This document shows positions 34,389 through 43,710 of a stretch of 64,000 nucleotides of DNA, in pieces. This DNA is from DATKJS01 sp050015275 (GTDB lineage: Bacteria > Acidobacteriota > Aminicenantia > Aminicenantales > Saccharicenantaceae), in the NCBI GenBank assembly GCA_050015275.1, contig JBEKBS010000003.1, positions 81,439-145,438 on the forward strand. Direction: 5' to 3'. A program made the translations under genes and the position numbers. Position 1 is the stretch's first letter. Each line of letters opens with the position of its first letter. Under the pieces are notes generated by a model. The model had not been told where the DNA came from, did not search any database, and saw only the letters and a program-made list of their open reading frames with translations.

Positions 34389-36242
34389 TCAGGCTTCGCC
34401 GAATTCCGGCGGCTTGAAGCCGGGGTCCGAGGCGTTGACGGGCTTTCCTTGGACCGTGTATTGCCCTTTGACCAGGACCCGGTATGCCCGGCGGGCGGAC
34501 TCGACCAGGATGACAGCCGAGCAAACCATGATCACGACGGTCAGCGTGATGTTAACGATGCCCAACGTCCGCTGGCCCGGCGCCGAGATGCCCGGGAGGA
34601 AATTCTCGAAGATGTTCAACCAGCCCGCGTAGAGGGTCGTCACGGCCACGAACGTTAAGGGCACCAGGCTGACCCAGACGTAGCGGACCTTGCCCGCGTT
34701 GATGATCGCCACCGTCACCACCGCCAGGGCCACGCCCGCCAGGAGCTGGTTGGCCGTGCCGAACATCGGCCAGACATTGCTGATGTTCCCGGTCCAGATG
34801 AAATAGGCCCAGGCGAAAACGACGAGGAAGGTCGCGGCGAAGGCGCCGGGAAGCCAGTTGGTCCGCTCCATGGGCTTCCAGACCCGGCCGGCAAACTCCT
34901 GGACGCAGAACCGGGCGATCCTCGTGCCCGCATCGATCGTCGTCAGGATGAAAAGGGCCTCGAACATGATGGCGAAGTGATACAGGTAGGACATGGCCCC
35001 GCGCATTCCCGGGATGGCCGAGAAGATCTGGGTGAAGCCTGCGGCCAGGGAGACGGCCCCGCCCGGCCGGCCGGCGATGTTCTCCCCCACCTCGCGGGAC
35101 AGCTGGGCCAAGTTGACCGGCGAGAGACCCAGGCTCGCGAACTTCGCCGGGCTGAGGTTGATGGCGTAGTAGTCCGCGGGGAAAAGGGAGCAGGCGGCGA
35201 TGAGGGCGACGACGCTGACCACGGCCTCGACCAGCATGGCGCCGTAGCCGATCATTCTCGTTTCGGACTCTTTGCGGACCATCTTCGGTGTCGTCCCCGA
35301 TGAGACGAGCGCGTGGAAACCCGAAATGGCCCCGCAGGCGATGGTGATGAACAGGAACGGGAAGAGCTTGCCGGGAATGATCGGACCGTTGCCGTGAACG
35401 TATTGGGTGAAGGCCGGCATCTTCAGGTTGGGATGGACGACGAAGACGCTGACGAGTAGGGCCACGATCGTGCCGATCTTGAGATAGGAGCTCAGGTAGT
35501 CCCGCGGCGCGAGGAGGAGCCAGACCGGGAGGACCGAGGCGAAGAACCCGTAGACGGCGAGGGCCACGATGATGCCTTCCCGGGAGAGGATGAAAACGTG
35601 GGCTAACGACGAATGGGCGACGGTGTTGCCGAAGATGACCGCGGCGAAGACCGCGGCGACGCCGATGACGCTGGCCTCGCCGATCTTGCCTGGACGGAGC
35701 TTGTTCATCCAGAGGCCGACGAAGAGGGCGATGGGAATGGTCATGGCGATGGTGAACGTCCCCCAGGCGCTCTCCCGGAGGGCGTTGACCACGGCCAGAC
35801 CCAATCCGGACAAGGCGACGACGATGATGATGAGGATGGCCAGGGAGGCCACGGCCCCGGCGAGGGGGCTGACCTCGCGCCGGGCGATCTCCGCGAGCGA
35901 TTTGCCCTTGTGCCTGATGGAGGCCACCAGGACGAGGAAATCGTGGACGCCGCCGGCGATGACGGCGCCGAGAAGCATCCAGAGAAGCCCGGGAGCGAAG
36001 CCGAACTGGGCCGCTAGGACCGGACCGATCAGCGGACCCGCGCCGGCGATGGCCGCGAAATGGTGGCCGAAAAGGACCCACTTGTTCGTCGGATGGTAGT
36101 TGGCCCCGTCGCTCAGTGTATAGGCCGGGGTCTGGCGGCTGTCGTCGAGCGCCAGGACCTTGGCGGCGATGAAGGCGCTGTAATAACGGTAGGCCAGGGC
36201 AACAAAAAGCAGGGAGCCGATGACGATTGGGACCGCGTTCAT
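34389..36242 (-). CDS. cstA: Carbon starvation protein A, peptide/pyruvate transporter family
   Basis: 617 aa with about 16 hydrophobic segments. Signature segments: GANYHPTNKWVLFGHHFAAI near residue 50, AGAGPLIGPVLAAQFG, and a region FHALVSSGTTPKM. The CstA family imports peptides and, in E. coli (BtsT/CstA), pyruvate during carbon limitation. E. coli CstA is about 700 aa, so this is a compact form. A TATAAT box lies at 36267-36262 on the minus strand; the transcript would have a leader of only about a dozen bases and no ribosome-binding sequence is seen. Confidence 0.92.
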   Translation of the reverse strand: MNAVPIVIGSLLFVALAYRYYSAFIAAKVLALDDSRQTPAYTLSDGANYHPTNKWVLFGHHFAAIAGAGPLIGPVLAAQFGFAPGLLWMLLGAVIAGGVHDFLVLVASIRHKGKSLAEIARREVSPLAGAVASLAILIIIVVALSGLGLAVVNALRESAWGTFTIAMTIPIALFVGLWMNKLRPGKIGEASVIGVAAVFAAVIFGNTVAHSSLAHVFILSREGIIVALAVYGFFASVLPVWLLLAPRDYLSSYLKIGTIVALLVSVFVVHPNLKMPAFTQYVHGNGPIIPGKLFPFLFITIACGAISGFHALVSSGTTPKMVRKESETRMIGYGAMLVEAVVSVVALIAACSLFPADYYAINLSPAKFASLGLSPVNLAQLSREVGENIAGRPGGAVSLAAGFTQIFSAIPGMRGAMSYLYHFAIMFEALFILTTIDAGTRIARFCVQEFAGRVWKPMERTNWLPGAFAATFLVVFAWAYFIWTGNISNVWPMFGTANQLLAGVALAVVTVAIINAGKVRYVWVSLVPLTFVAVTTLYAGWLNIFENFLPGISAPGQRTLGIVNITLTVVIMVCSAVILVESARRAYRVLVKGQYTVQGKPVNASDPGFKPPEFGEA

Positions 36243-36318
36243 GATCGTTTCAAAGATAAAGATTATACCTCAACTCAGAAAAAAGGGAGAGAAAAGCCGC
36301 CGGCGGCCGAGGTCCGCC

Positions 36319-38148
36319 TTATGAAATCGGCTTGTTGGCTTCCGGCACGATCGGGTCTTTGGCCCAGAGCCTGTTGATGACCCGGAGAAGGACGGTCCCG
36401 CTGACGGCGAAGATCCCCAGAAGCACGAGCGCGTAGGTCGTCCGGCCGTAGAGGAAGTTCCCGACCGAGAATAGGGCCGACCAGATCGTGAGAGAGCCCG
36501 ACACCCAGCCGACGAGGGCCACGGGGAAGTTGTCGCCGGAACTCTTGGCCTCTGCTTTGGAGATCCCGGCCTCCTTCCGGACGGGCTCCCACCCAGGCCC
36601 GAAGGGCCGGACCTTCCTGTAGAACTTGACGAGCGTCGGCATTTCGGTCTTGGGCCCGAAGAAGGCCGTCAGCATCCAGACGACCGTGGTCGCCAGGATG
36701 GTCAGGATGAGCGCATAGTGGGTGGGGATGACCACCCCGACCTTCCGGAGGACGAGCATGAGCACGGAGAAACCGAAGCTGCTGAGCATGGCGTTGACCT
36801 CGCACCAGGCGTTGACCCGCCACCAGAACCAGCGGACGAGGTAGAGGAGGCCGGTCCCCGCGCCGACCTGGAGGATGATATCGAAGCTGTCCTTGGCCGT
36901 GTCCAGGACGAAGACCAGGCTGCCCGCGGCAAGGAACAGGACGACCGTGGCGATCCGTCCGACCATGACGTAATGCTTTTCCGTGGCGTCTTTTTTCAGG
37001 AAGCGCCGGTAGAAATCGTGGACGAGATAGGACGCCCCCCAGTTGAGGTGGGTCAGGTTGGTCGAGGAGTTGGCCGCGATGAGGCCGCCGACCATCAGGC
37101 CGATGAACCCGACCGGCAGGAACTTGAGCATGGCCGGGTAGGCGATGTCGTGGCCGAGGAGGCTTGGGTTGAGGTGCGGGAAAGCCTTCTGGATATCCGC
37201 GAGCTGGGGGTAGACGATCAGGGAGCACAGCCCGACCAGGATCCACGGCCAGGGGCGGAGGACATAATGGGCGATATTGAAGAACAGCACGGCCCCGAGG
37301 GAGTCCTTCTCGGATTTCGAGGCCAGCATCCGCTGGGCGATGTAGCTGCCGCCGCCCGGCTCCGCTCCCGGATACCAGACGGCCCACCACTGGACCGCAA
37401 GCGGCATGATGAAGATGGCGATGGCCAGGTCCCAGTTGCTCTTGAAGTCGGGCAGGATGTTGAGGAAGTGGACCCCGTTCGGCCCCGTCGTGGCGGAGAG
37501 CTTCGAGACAAGGACGCCCATCCCGCCGACATACTTGACGGCAAAGTAGGCCGCGGCGATAACGGCCGTCATCTTGATGAAGAACTGGATCATGTCGATG
37601 ACCAGGACGCCCCAAAGCCCGGTGAAGGTGGCGAAGATGACGTTGAGGATGCCGACGAGAAGGAGAGTTTGCCAGCGCTCGAGGCCGAACAGGATCGCGG
37701 CGATCTTGCAGGCGGCCAGATTGACCGTGGCCATGATGATGCAGTTGAACAGAAAGCCCAGATACACGGACCGGAACCCGCGGACGACCCCGGCCGCTTT
37801 CCCGGAGTAGCGGAGCTCATAGAACTCGAGGTCGGTCATGACTTCGGAGCGCCGCCACATCCGGGCGTAGAAAAACACCGTGGCGACGCCGGTCAGGGTG
37901 AAGGCCCACCAGACCCAGTTGCCGGCGACGCCGTTCCGGCGGACGATGTCGGTGACGAGGTTCGGGGTGTCGCTCGAGAACGTCGTGGCCACCATGGACA
38001 GGCCCGCCAGCCACCAGGGCACGGCCCGTCCCGAGACGAAAAATTCCGAGGTGTTCTTGCCCGACCGCTTGCCGAAGAACAACGCGGGGATGAAACATAC
38101 GGACAGGGTGGCGAAGACGATGACCCAGTCGATGGCCTGAAGGTGCAT
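36319..38148 (-). CDS. Sodium/solute symporter (SSS family)
   Basis: 609 aa, about 13-14 membrane segments. N-terminal family signs are GKRSGKNTSEFFVSGRAVPWWLAGLS and an early FSSDTPNLVTD; the GLWGVLVIDMIQFF segment is the conserved helix 5 region, and later LTHLNWGASYLVHDFYRRF matches the helix 9 region. The family couples Na+ entry to uptake of sugars, amino acids or carboxylates. The residues of this copy do not define the substrate. AGGAAG precedes the start; a TATAAT at 38201-38196 on the minus strand is the likely -10 box. CstA lies downstream in the same direction but has its own promoter. Confidence 0.88.
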   Translation of the reverse strand: MHLQAIDWVIVFATLSVCFIPALFFGKRSGKNTSEFFVSGRAVPWWLAGLSMVATTFSSDTPNLVTDIVRRNGVAGNWVWWAFTLTGVATVFFYARMWRRSEVMTDLEFYELRYSGKAAGVVRGFRSVYLGFLFNCIIMATVNLAACKIAAILFGLERWQTLLLVGILNVIFATFTGLWGVLVIDMIQFFIKMTAVIAAAYFAVKYVGGMGVLVSKLSATTGPNGVHFLNILPDFKSNWDLAIAIFIMPLAVQWWAVWYPGAEPGGGSYIAQRMLASKSEKDSLGAVLFFNIAHYVLRPWPWILVGLCSLIVYPQLADIQKAFPHLNPSLLGHDIAYPAMLKFLPVGFIGLMVGGLIAANSSTNLTHLNWGASYLVHDFYRRFLKKDATEKHYVMVGRIATVVLFLAAGSLVFVLDTAKDSFDIILQVGAGTGLLYLVRWFWWRVNAWCEVNAMLSSFGFSVLMLVLRKVGVVIPTHYALILTILATTVVWMLTAFFGPKTEMPTLVKFYRKVRPFGPGWEPVRKEAGISKAEAKSSGDNFPVALVGWVSGSLTIWSALFSVGNFLYGRTTYALVLLGIFAVSGTVLLRVINRLWAKDPIVPEANKPIS

Positions 38149-38299
38149 GGCTATCTTCCTTTCGTCGTGAAAGCCGCGAGGCGCATGACCGCAATATTAT
38201 ATAAAGAAATCCGGGCCCGAAGTAAATAAGGTCCGCGGACGGCGGCCCGCGGCCGCGAGAAGGCCTCGGGATAAAAGCAAGCGAAGTCCGTCTGAGGGC

Positions 38300-38986
38300 T
38301 TATTCCTGTCCCAGAATCCATTTCCAGACGACCGCCGCCAGGACCCCGCCGATCACGGGAGCGAGCAGGAAGAGCCAGACTTGAGACAGGGCGTCCCCCC
38401 CGACCATCAAGGCGGGTCCGAGGCTTCTCGCCGGGTTGACCGATGTCCCCGTGATAGGGATCCCGACGATATGGATCAGGGCCAGGGAAAGACCGATGGC
38501 CAGGCCGGCGAAGCCCTGCGGCGCGTTCTTGCTCGTCGCGCCGAATATGACGAAAAGGAAGAGCGCCGTCAGGATGATCTCGGCCGTCAAGCAGCCCACG
38601 AACGAGTAGCCCATCGGGGAATGGATGCCGTAGCCGTTCTGGCCGAGCCCGTTGGCGGCCATCGAATAGCCGAAACGCCTCTCGACGACCTGGAGGAGAA
38701 CCGCCGCGCCGGCGATCCCGCCGAGGCATTGGGCCACAATATAGGCGACGGCGTCCTTGCCCTTAATCTTTCCGGCCGTCAGCATGGCGATCGTGATGGC
38801 CGGGTTGATATGGCAGCCCGAGATCGGGCCGATGGCGTAGACCATCACCAGGACGGACAGGCCGAAGGCCAGGGAGATCCCCAGGAATCCGACCTTCTCG
38901 CCGGCGATGACCGCGCTTCCGCAACCCATGAACACAAGGGCCGCCGTACCGATGAATTCCGCCGCGTACTTTTTCCAGGAGCTCAT
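38300..38986 (-). CDS. aqpZ: Aquaporin Z-type water channel
   Basis: 228 aa, six membrane segments. Both NPA boxes are present (HINPAI at 59-64, SVNPAR at 182-187). The selectivity-filter residues are Phe41, His172, Thr181 and Arg187, the set of water-specific aquaporins such as AqpZ; glycerol channels lack that His. It lets water cross the inner membrane during osmotic shifts. The start ATG 38986 has GAGGAGGTG upstream; an in-frame extension is not needed. It stands alone. Confidence 0.93.
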   Translation of the reverse strand: MSSWKKYAAEFIGTAALVFMGCGSAVIAGEKVGFLGISLAFGLSVLVMVYAIGPISGCHINPAITIAMLTAGKIKGKDAVAYIVAQCLGGIAGAAVLLQVVERRFGYSMAANGLGQNGYGIHSPMGYSFVGCLTAEIILTALFLFVIFGATSKNAPQGFAGLAIGLSLALIHIVGIPITGTSVNPARSLGPALMVGGDALSQVWLFLLAPVIGGVLAAVVWKWILGQE

Positions 38987-39072
38987 TTTCACCTCCTCTT
39001 TGTCCCCCAATTTAGCACGAGTCGACAGGAACGGCCAGCCCAAGAAAATCTGCGGGCGGGTGGCCGGTCGAT

Positions 39073-40581
39073 CTACTTTCTTCCGTCAGCGGGCTTCGTT
39101 GTGATCTTGAGGACGAACGCGTAGTCGCAGGGTTTCTGGGCCGGCATCTTGACCTTCAGCCCGCCCTCGTCCCGGGTCCAGGGCAGCTTTTCGTTCGATC
39201 CGAGGAGTTCGACGCTGACGACCTCACCCGAGTAGAGTCTCAGGTCGGGAGAGAGGGACCGGATGATGGCCTCCGCACCCGGCCAGGCGAGGACGATCGC
39301 GTACAGAGCATCCCCCCGGGTCGTGAACCGGATGTCGCGGCCCGTGAAATCCGTCCGCTCAGTGTCCGTGAACATGCCCCCTTTGACCCGGGTCGGGCCC
39401 TCGCCGTAGACCCGCCAAGGCCTCGTCCCGTAGATCGCCTCGCCGTTCGTGCCCAGCCATTTCCCGATCGCGAGCAGGATCTCCTGCTCCTTCTTGGGGA
39501 TCGTCCCGTCGGGCCGGGGGCCGATGTTGAGCAAGAGGGCCCCGTTCTTGCTGACGATGTCGACCAGGTCGCCGACGATAGAGCCCGCCGTCTTGTAGTC
39601 CTGCGGAACGACATACCCCCAGGAGTTCTTCGAGATCGCCGTGTCGGTCTGCCAGAACAACGGCCGGATGTCGGCCAGCTGGCCCCGCTCGAGGTCCAGG
39701 ACGGCCGCTTCGTCGGGGAAGGACCTGTTCTTGTAATTGATGGCCACGCCCTTTCCCCAGCGGAGACCCTGGTTGTAGTAGTGGGCCGCGAATTTTTGGA
39801 GGTACGGCTGGAAGACGGGCTGCTCGATCCACCAGTCGAACCAGACGAGCTGGGGCTGATACTTGTCGACGAGCTCGGCGCAACGGGCGTACCAGTCCTC
39901 GAGGTATTTCGCGTCGGGCTGGGTGCCTTCGAGAGCGGCCGGCCCGTAGAAATCCGCATATTTCGGGTCGCGGACGTCCGAATCGAACTTTTTCCCGCCG
40001 TTCATGAACCACCAATGTTCGGCCCGGTGCGTCGAGAGGCCGAAGACCAGCCCCTCGTGCCGGACGGCCGCGGCGAGGTCGCCGATGAGGTCGCGCTTCG
40101 GCCCCATCTTTCCGGCGCACCAGGCCGTCAGGGCTGAGTCGTACATCGGGAAACCGTCATGGTGCTCGGCCACCGGGACGACGAACTTGGCCCCGGCCTT
40201 CCTGAAGAGCTCGGCCCAGGCCTTGGGGTCATATTTTTCGGCCCTGAAAAGGGGGATGAAATCCTTGTAGCCGAACTTGTTCTGCGGCCCGTATGTCGCG
40301 ACGTGGTGTTTGAACTCGGCCGACCCCTGGAGGTACATCTGTCTCGGATACCATTCGCTGCCGAAGGCCGGCACGGAATAGACGCCCCAGTGGATGAAGA
40401 TCCCGAACTTGCCGTCCATGTACCAGTCGGGGACTCTATGATCTTTCAGGGACTCCCAGCTCGGCAGGAATGGTCCCTGGGTTTCCACGCTGGCCGCCGT
40501 TCGCGCCGCCGCGAGGGCGCCGATCATCGCAAATCCGAGGATCCCCAAGAGCAGGGCCGCCCTCATGATCTTATTCGTCAT
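39073..40581 (-). CDS. GH29 alpha-L-fucosidase, secreted (2nd of tandem)
   Basis: 502 aa with a signal peptide (about residues 1-27). GH29 pattern: KFGIFIHWGVYSVPAFGSEWY (residues 58-78), PVAEHHDGFPMYDSALTAW (the conserved His-His pair), and the nucleophile Asp249 in LVWFDWW. A C-terminal beta-sandwich (about 390-502) holds the residual domain. It hydrolyses terminal alpha-fucose from glycans in the periplasm. GGGAGGGACTGAG sets the start, and the gene begins one base after the stop of the upstream fucosidase, so the two are one operon. Confidence 0.92.
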   Translation of the reverse strand: MTNKIMRAALLLGILGFAMIGALAAARTAASVETQGPFLPSWESLKDHRVPDWYMDGKFGIFIHWGVYSVPAFGSEWYPRQMYLQGSAEFKHHVATYGPQNKFGYKDFIPLFRAEKYDPKAWAELFRKAGAKFVVPVAEHHDGFPMYDSALTAWCAGKMGPKRDLIGDLAAAVRHEGLVFGLSTHRAEHWWFMNGGKKFDSDVRDPKYADFYGPAALEGTQPDAKYLEDWYARCAELVDKYQPQLVWFDWWIEQPVFQPYLQKFAAHYYNQGLRWGKGVAINYKNRSFPDEAAVLDLERGQLADIRPLFWQTDTAISKNSWGYVVPQDYKTAGSIVGDLVDIVSKNGALLLNIGPRPDGTIPKKEQEILLAIGKWLGTNGEAIYGTRPWRVYGEGPTRVKGGMFTDTERTDFTGRDIRFTTRGDALYAIVLAWPGAEAIIRSLSPDLRLYSGEVVSVELLGSNEKLPWTRDEGGLKVKMPAQKPCDYAFVLKITTKPADGRK

Positions 40582-40582
40582 C

Positions 40583-42271
40583 TCAGTCCCTCCCCCGATA
40601 AGAATACGGGAATTCAGGAAACGGGGCCGGCACGCGCGTCATCGCCGGACGCGTCTCCGCCCGGGCCGGGTCGAGGAACAAGCCGAATTCCGAGATCGCG
40701 ACTGGCGCCCGGGCTTTCAGGATGCGAAGACGGACCTTCCCGGACATGACCGCAGGAAAGCGCAATAGGCGTTTGTGGCCGACCGTCGTGCCGCGCGCGA
40801 TCTCGCTCCACCTTTTCCCGTCCCAGGCGTCCAAAGCGAAGGACTCGATCCGCTGCCCGGCGCGGATGTCTTCCTGGAGCATGGCGACATTGAATGTTCC
40901 CGGATGACCGAGATCGAACGCGACCGCGGTGCTCGCCATGCCGTCTCCGGTCATCCAACCGTTTTTCGGGTCGCCGACCGTTTTCTCAGGGCCGGGTCCC
41001 GGCGCCGTGCTCCCGACCCGGGCGGCGACGGCTTTTGCCCCGGCCGCAAGGTTCACGGCGAATGTCGCCCTCAGCCTGTCGCCCAATTCCTTGAGCCTTT
41101 GGACGTCGTTCTCGTGGAGGCGGCCGCGCCGGTCGGGAGGGATGTTGAGCAGGAGCTGGGCGTTCCCTCCTACCGCCCCGTAGTAGATGTCGAGAAGATG
41201 GTCGAGCGTCTTGACTTTCAGGTCCTCGGCGGCGTGGTAGAACCAGCCCGGCCGTATAGAGACATCAACCTGGGCCGGGTACCAGATGAGGCGGCCGCCT
41301 TTCTTCGCAGTATCCTCGACGACCTTGAGCGAGCCGAGGTCCGGAGCCGTGGCGTTGAGCGCGGCGATCCCGCCGGGATCCTTTTCGGCGGGACGGTCGT
41401 CCGCCTGAGCGACCGGGACGACGCTCCACTCGCTCTCGCGGTTCGAGCCGGCCTCGTTGCCGATCCAGCGGACGTCGGGGCCCATGATGGAGATGACCGC
41501 CCCGGGCTGGAGCTCGCGGATCAGGCTCCAGTAACCTTCCCAGTCGTAGACCTGGCGTTTCCCGTTCGGCCCCTCCCCGCAGGCTCCGTCGAACCAGACT
41601 TCGGAGATCTCGCCGTATCCCGTCAGGAGCTCGCGGAGCTGGTTCTTGAAATGCTCGTTGTAGCGGGGCGAGTCGCCGTAGCTCGGCTCGTGCCGGTCCC
41701 AGGGAGAAAGGTAGATGCCAAATTTCAGGCCGGCCTTGCGGCAGGCGTCGGCCACCTCCCGGACAACGTCGCCGTTCCCGTTTTTCCAGGGGCTCGCCTT
41801 GACGGAGTGAGCGGTGAAGCGGCTCGGCCAAAGGCAGAAGCCGTCATGATGCTTCGCGGTGACGATGACGCCCCTGATCCCGGCGGCCTTGGCCGCCTCG
41901 ACCCATTGGCCGGTGTCGAGATCGGTCGGGTTGAAGAGGCTGGGGTCCTCGGTCCCCAGCCCCCATTCCCTGTCCGTGAAGGTGTCCATGCCGAAATGGA
42001 AGAAGGCCTGGAACTCGAGGGATTGCCAGGCGATCTGGCGCTCGGATGGAATGACGCGGACCGCTTTTTCCATGAGCTGCGCCGGCGTATCCGCAGGCAT
42101 GATCCGGACGCTGCCGGGTGCGTAAGCCCTTATTTGGCCGGCGGGGTGGCTGGCCACATCCTCTCCTCGAAGCGGGGCAAGGATATAAAGGCCGAGAAGC
42201 AGAAACAGCGGCAAAAGAAGGGGACGTCCCCGGACCTGTCCGTCCTTAATGGCTCTGGCGAAATACCTCAT
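40583..42271 (-). CDS. GH29 alpha-L-fucosidase with C-terminal carbohydrate-binding-like domain (1st of tandem)
   Basis: 562 aa, N-terminal signal/anchor (PLLLPLFLLLGLYIL). The barrel includes EFQAFFHFGMDTFTDREWG, VTAKHHDGFCLWPS (His-His) and EVWFDGACGEG with nucleophile Asp228. This WFDGACG form belongs to the GH29 branch that often acts on alpha1,3/4-linked fucose (GH29-B), which complements the first type of enzyme next door. Residues about 430-562 look like a discoidin (F5/8 type C) sugar-binding fold: VAFDLGHPGTFNVAMLQED, IESFALDAWDG, AISEFGLFLDP. AGGGAGAG precedes the start. Confidence 0.9.
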   Translation of the reverse strand: MRYFARAIKDGQVRGRPLLLPLFLLLGLYILAPLRGEDVASHPAGQIRAYAPGSVRIMPADTPAQLMEKAVRVIPSERQIAWQSLEFQAFFHFGMDTFTDREWGLGTEDPSLFNPTDLDTGQWVEAAKAAGIRGVIVTAKHHDGFCLWPSRFTAHSVKASPWKNGNGDVVREVADACRKAGLKFGIYLSPWDRHEPSYGDSPRYNEHFKNQLRELLTGYGEISEVWFDGACGEGPNGKRQVYDWEGYWSLIRELQPGAVISIMGPDVRWIGNEAGSNRESEWSVVPVAQADDRPAEKDPGGIAALNATAPDLGSLKVVEDTAKKGGRLIWYPAQVDVSIRPGWFYHAAEDLKVKTLDHLLDIYYGAVGGNAQLLLNIPPDRRGRLHENDVQRLKELGDRLRATFAVNLAAGAKAVAARVGSTAPGPGPEKTVGDPKNGWMTGDGMASTAVAFDLGHPGTFNVAMLQEDIRAGQRIESFALDAWDGKRWSEIARGTTVGHKRLLRFPAVMSGKVRLRILKARAPVAISEFGLFLDPARAETRPAMTRVPAPFPEFPYSYRGRD

Positions 42272-42314
42272 GGACTCTCCCTGACCGTGAGCCTGATCCG
42301 TCTCGTGCCCAATT

Positions 42315-42344
42315 AATATACAAAAACCGCGCCCCGGGTTCTAA
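42315..42344 (-). promoter_or_regulatory. Probable promoter of the fucosidase operon
   Basis: Minus strand TTAGAA (42344-42339), 18-nt spacer, TATATT (42320-42315), 44 bases before the start at 42271. The -35 box is weak. Confidence 0.35.
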
Positions 42345-42390
42345 CGTTTTTTTCGCCCCTTCAGGCCTGGGCCCAGTCTTGAGGCCTATC

Positions 42391-42419
42391 TTGACGCTCT
42401 CTCGGTCGCGGGGTAAAAT
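42391..42419 (+). promoter_or_regulatory. Promoter of the MacAB-like operon
   Basis: TTGACG (42391-42396), 17-nt spacer, TAAAAT (42414-42419), 51 bases before the start codon at 42471. Confidence 0.6.
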
Positions 42420-42470
42420 AGCGTGCCTTTATGGTGGGGACCTACGGCGCATGAATTGAGGAGCGGATTG

Positions 42471-43703
42471 ATGGACGCACAGCAGAGCACGAGCGGCCCG
42501 GATATCACGGGCCTGAGGATCGACGAGAGCGCGCGGAACGATCGGCGGGGCGGCCGGAGGCTGCGCAAGGGCTTGGCCGTGGCGCTTGCCATTCTGATCA
42601 TCGCGGCGGCGGTCCTGGCCCTCAGGGGCCGGACGCCCGTGGTCGAGGTCACGACGGCGCGGCCGGCCGGCGAGGCCGGGGGGGTGATCCTGCTGAACGC
42701 CAGCGGTTATGTCACCCCCCGGCGTCGGGCGACCATCGCGGCGAAGATCACCGCCCGGGTCCTGGACGTCCTGGTGGACGAAGGAATGAGCGTCGCCGAG
42801 GGGCAGGTGCTCGCCCGGCTCGACGATTCCGACGCCCAGCGGCGCCTGCTCGCGGCGCGCACGGCCCGCAACGCGACCGCGGCGCTCATTGCCAACCTCG
42901 ATGTCAATCTCGCCAACGCCGAGCGGGAGCTCAAGCGCCAGCTGGAGCTCGAGAAGGCCGGCTTCGCCGCCGTGGAGGCGCGCGAGCTCGCCCAGACGAC
43001 CGTCGACGGCCTCCGGGCCCAGATCCAGGCGGCGCGCGAGCAGGTCACGGCCGCCGACGCCGAGATCGGCGTGGCCCGGCAGGATGTCGACAACTGCACA
43101 GTGCGGGCCCCGTTCGCGGGGGTCGTGGTCTCCAGGGACGCCCAACTCGGCGAAATGGTGTCGCCGATCTCCGCGGGAGGCGGTTTCACCAGGACGGGCA
43201 TCGCCACGATCGTGGACATGACCTCTCTCGAGATCGAGGTGGACGTCAACGAGTCGTATATCGCGAGGGTCCAGCCGGACCAGAAGGTTGACGCTGTCCT
43301 GGACGCCTATCCCGACTGGCATATCCCCTCAAAGGTCAGGACCGTCATCCCCACCGCGGACCGGCAGAAAGCCACCGTCAAAGTCCGTATCTCCTTCGAC
43401 AAGCTCGACCCCCGGATCCTGCCGGACATGGGGGTCAAAGTGGCCTTTCTGGCCGAGGAATCCGCCGGGGCCGGGAAGGCCGCGGCGCCCCGGTCCCTCA
43501 TCCCCCAGGCGGCCGTGCGGGATGTCGACGGTAAAAAGATCATTTTTTTGGTTCGTGAAAACCGGCTGGAGCGCCGGGCCGTGGCCCTCGGGGAAAACCG
43601 GGGGACCGATGTCGAAGTCATGGCCGGCGTCAACCAAGGCGATACCGTGCTCGTGAAGGGGCCTGAGGGCCTGCACGACGGTCAGCGCGTCAAGATCAAG
43701 TGA
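42471..43703 (+). CDS. Periplasmic adaptor (membrane fusion) protein of a MacAB-like transporter
   Basis: 410 aa. One N-terminal membrane anchor (about residues 38-55), a lipoyl-like half domain (TIAAKITARVLDVLVDEGMSVAEGQVLARLDD), a long helical hairpin (about 125-220), the second lipoyl half (VRAPFAGVVVSRDAQLGE), and beta-barrel/membrane-proximal domains to the C-terminus. It would bridge the inner-membrane permeases and an outer-membrane channel; no TolC gene is in view. Start ATG 42471 has GAGGAGCGG before it. The next gene begins 7 bases after its stop. Confidence 0.88.
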   Translation: MDAQQSTSGPDITGLRIDESARNDRRGGRRLRKGLAVALAILIIAAAVLALRGRTPVVEVTTARPAGEAGGVILLNASGYVTPRRRATIAAKITARVLDVLVDEGMSVAEGQVLARLDDSDAQRRLLAARTARNATAALIANLDVNLANAERELKRQLELEKAGFAAVEARELAQTTVDGLRAQIQAAREQVTAADAEIGVARQDVDNCTVRAPFAGVVVSRDAQLGEMVSPISAGGGFTRTGIATIVDMTSLEIEVDVNESYIARVQPDQKVDAVLDAYPDWHIPSKVRTVIPTADRQKATVKVRISFDKLDPRILPDMGVKVAFLAEESAGAGKAAAPRSLIPQAAVRDVDGKKIIFLVRENRLERRAVALGENRGTDVEVMAGVNQGDTVLVKGPEGLHDGQRVKIK

Positions 43704-43710
43704 GGAAGCC

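Noticed and set aside
36718..38229. 503-codon open frame opposite the first sodium/solute symporter
   Set aside because: Very acidic, low-complexity translation mirroring membrane helices on the other strand; no start signals.
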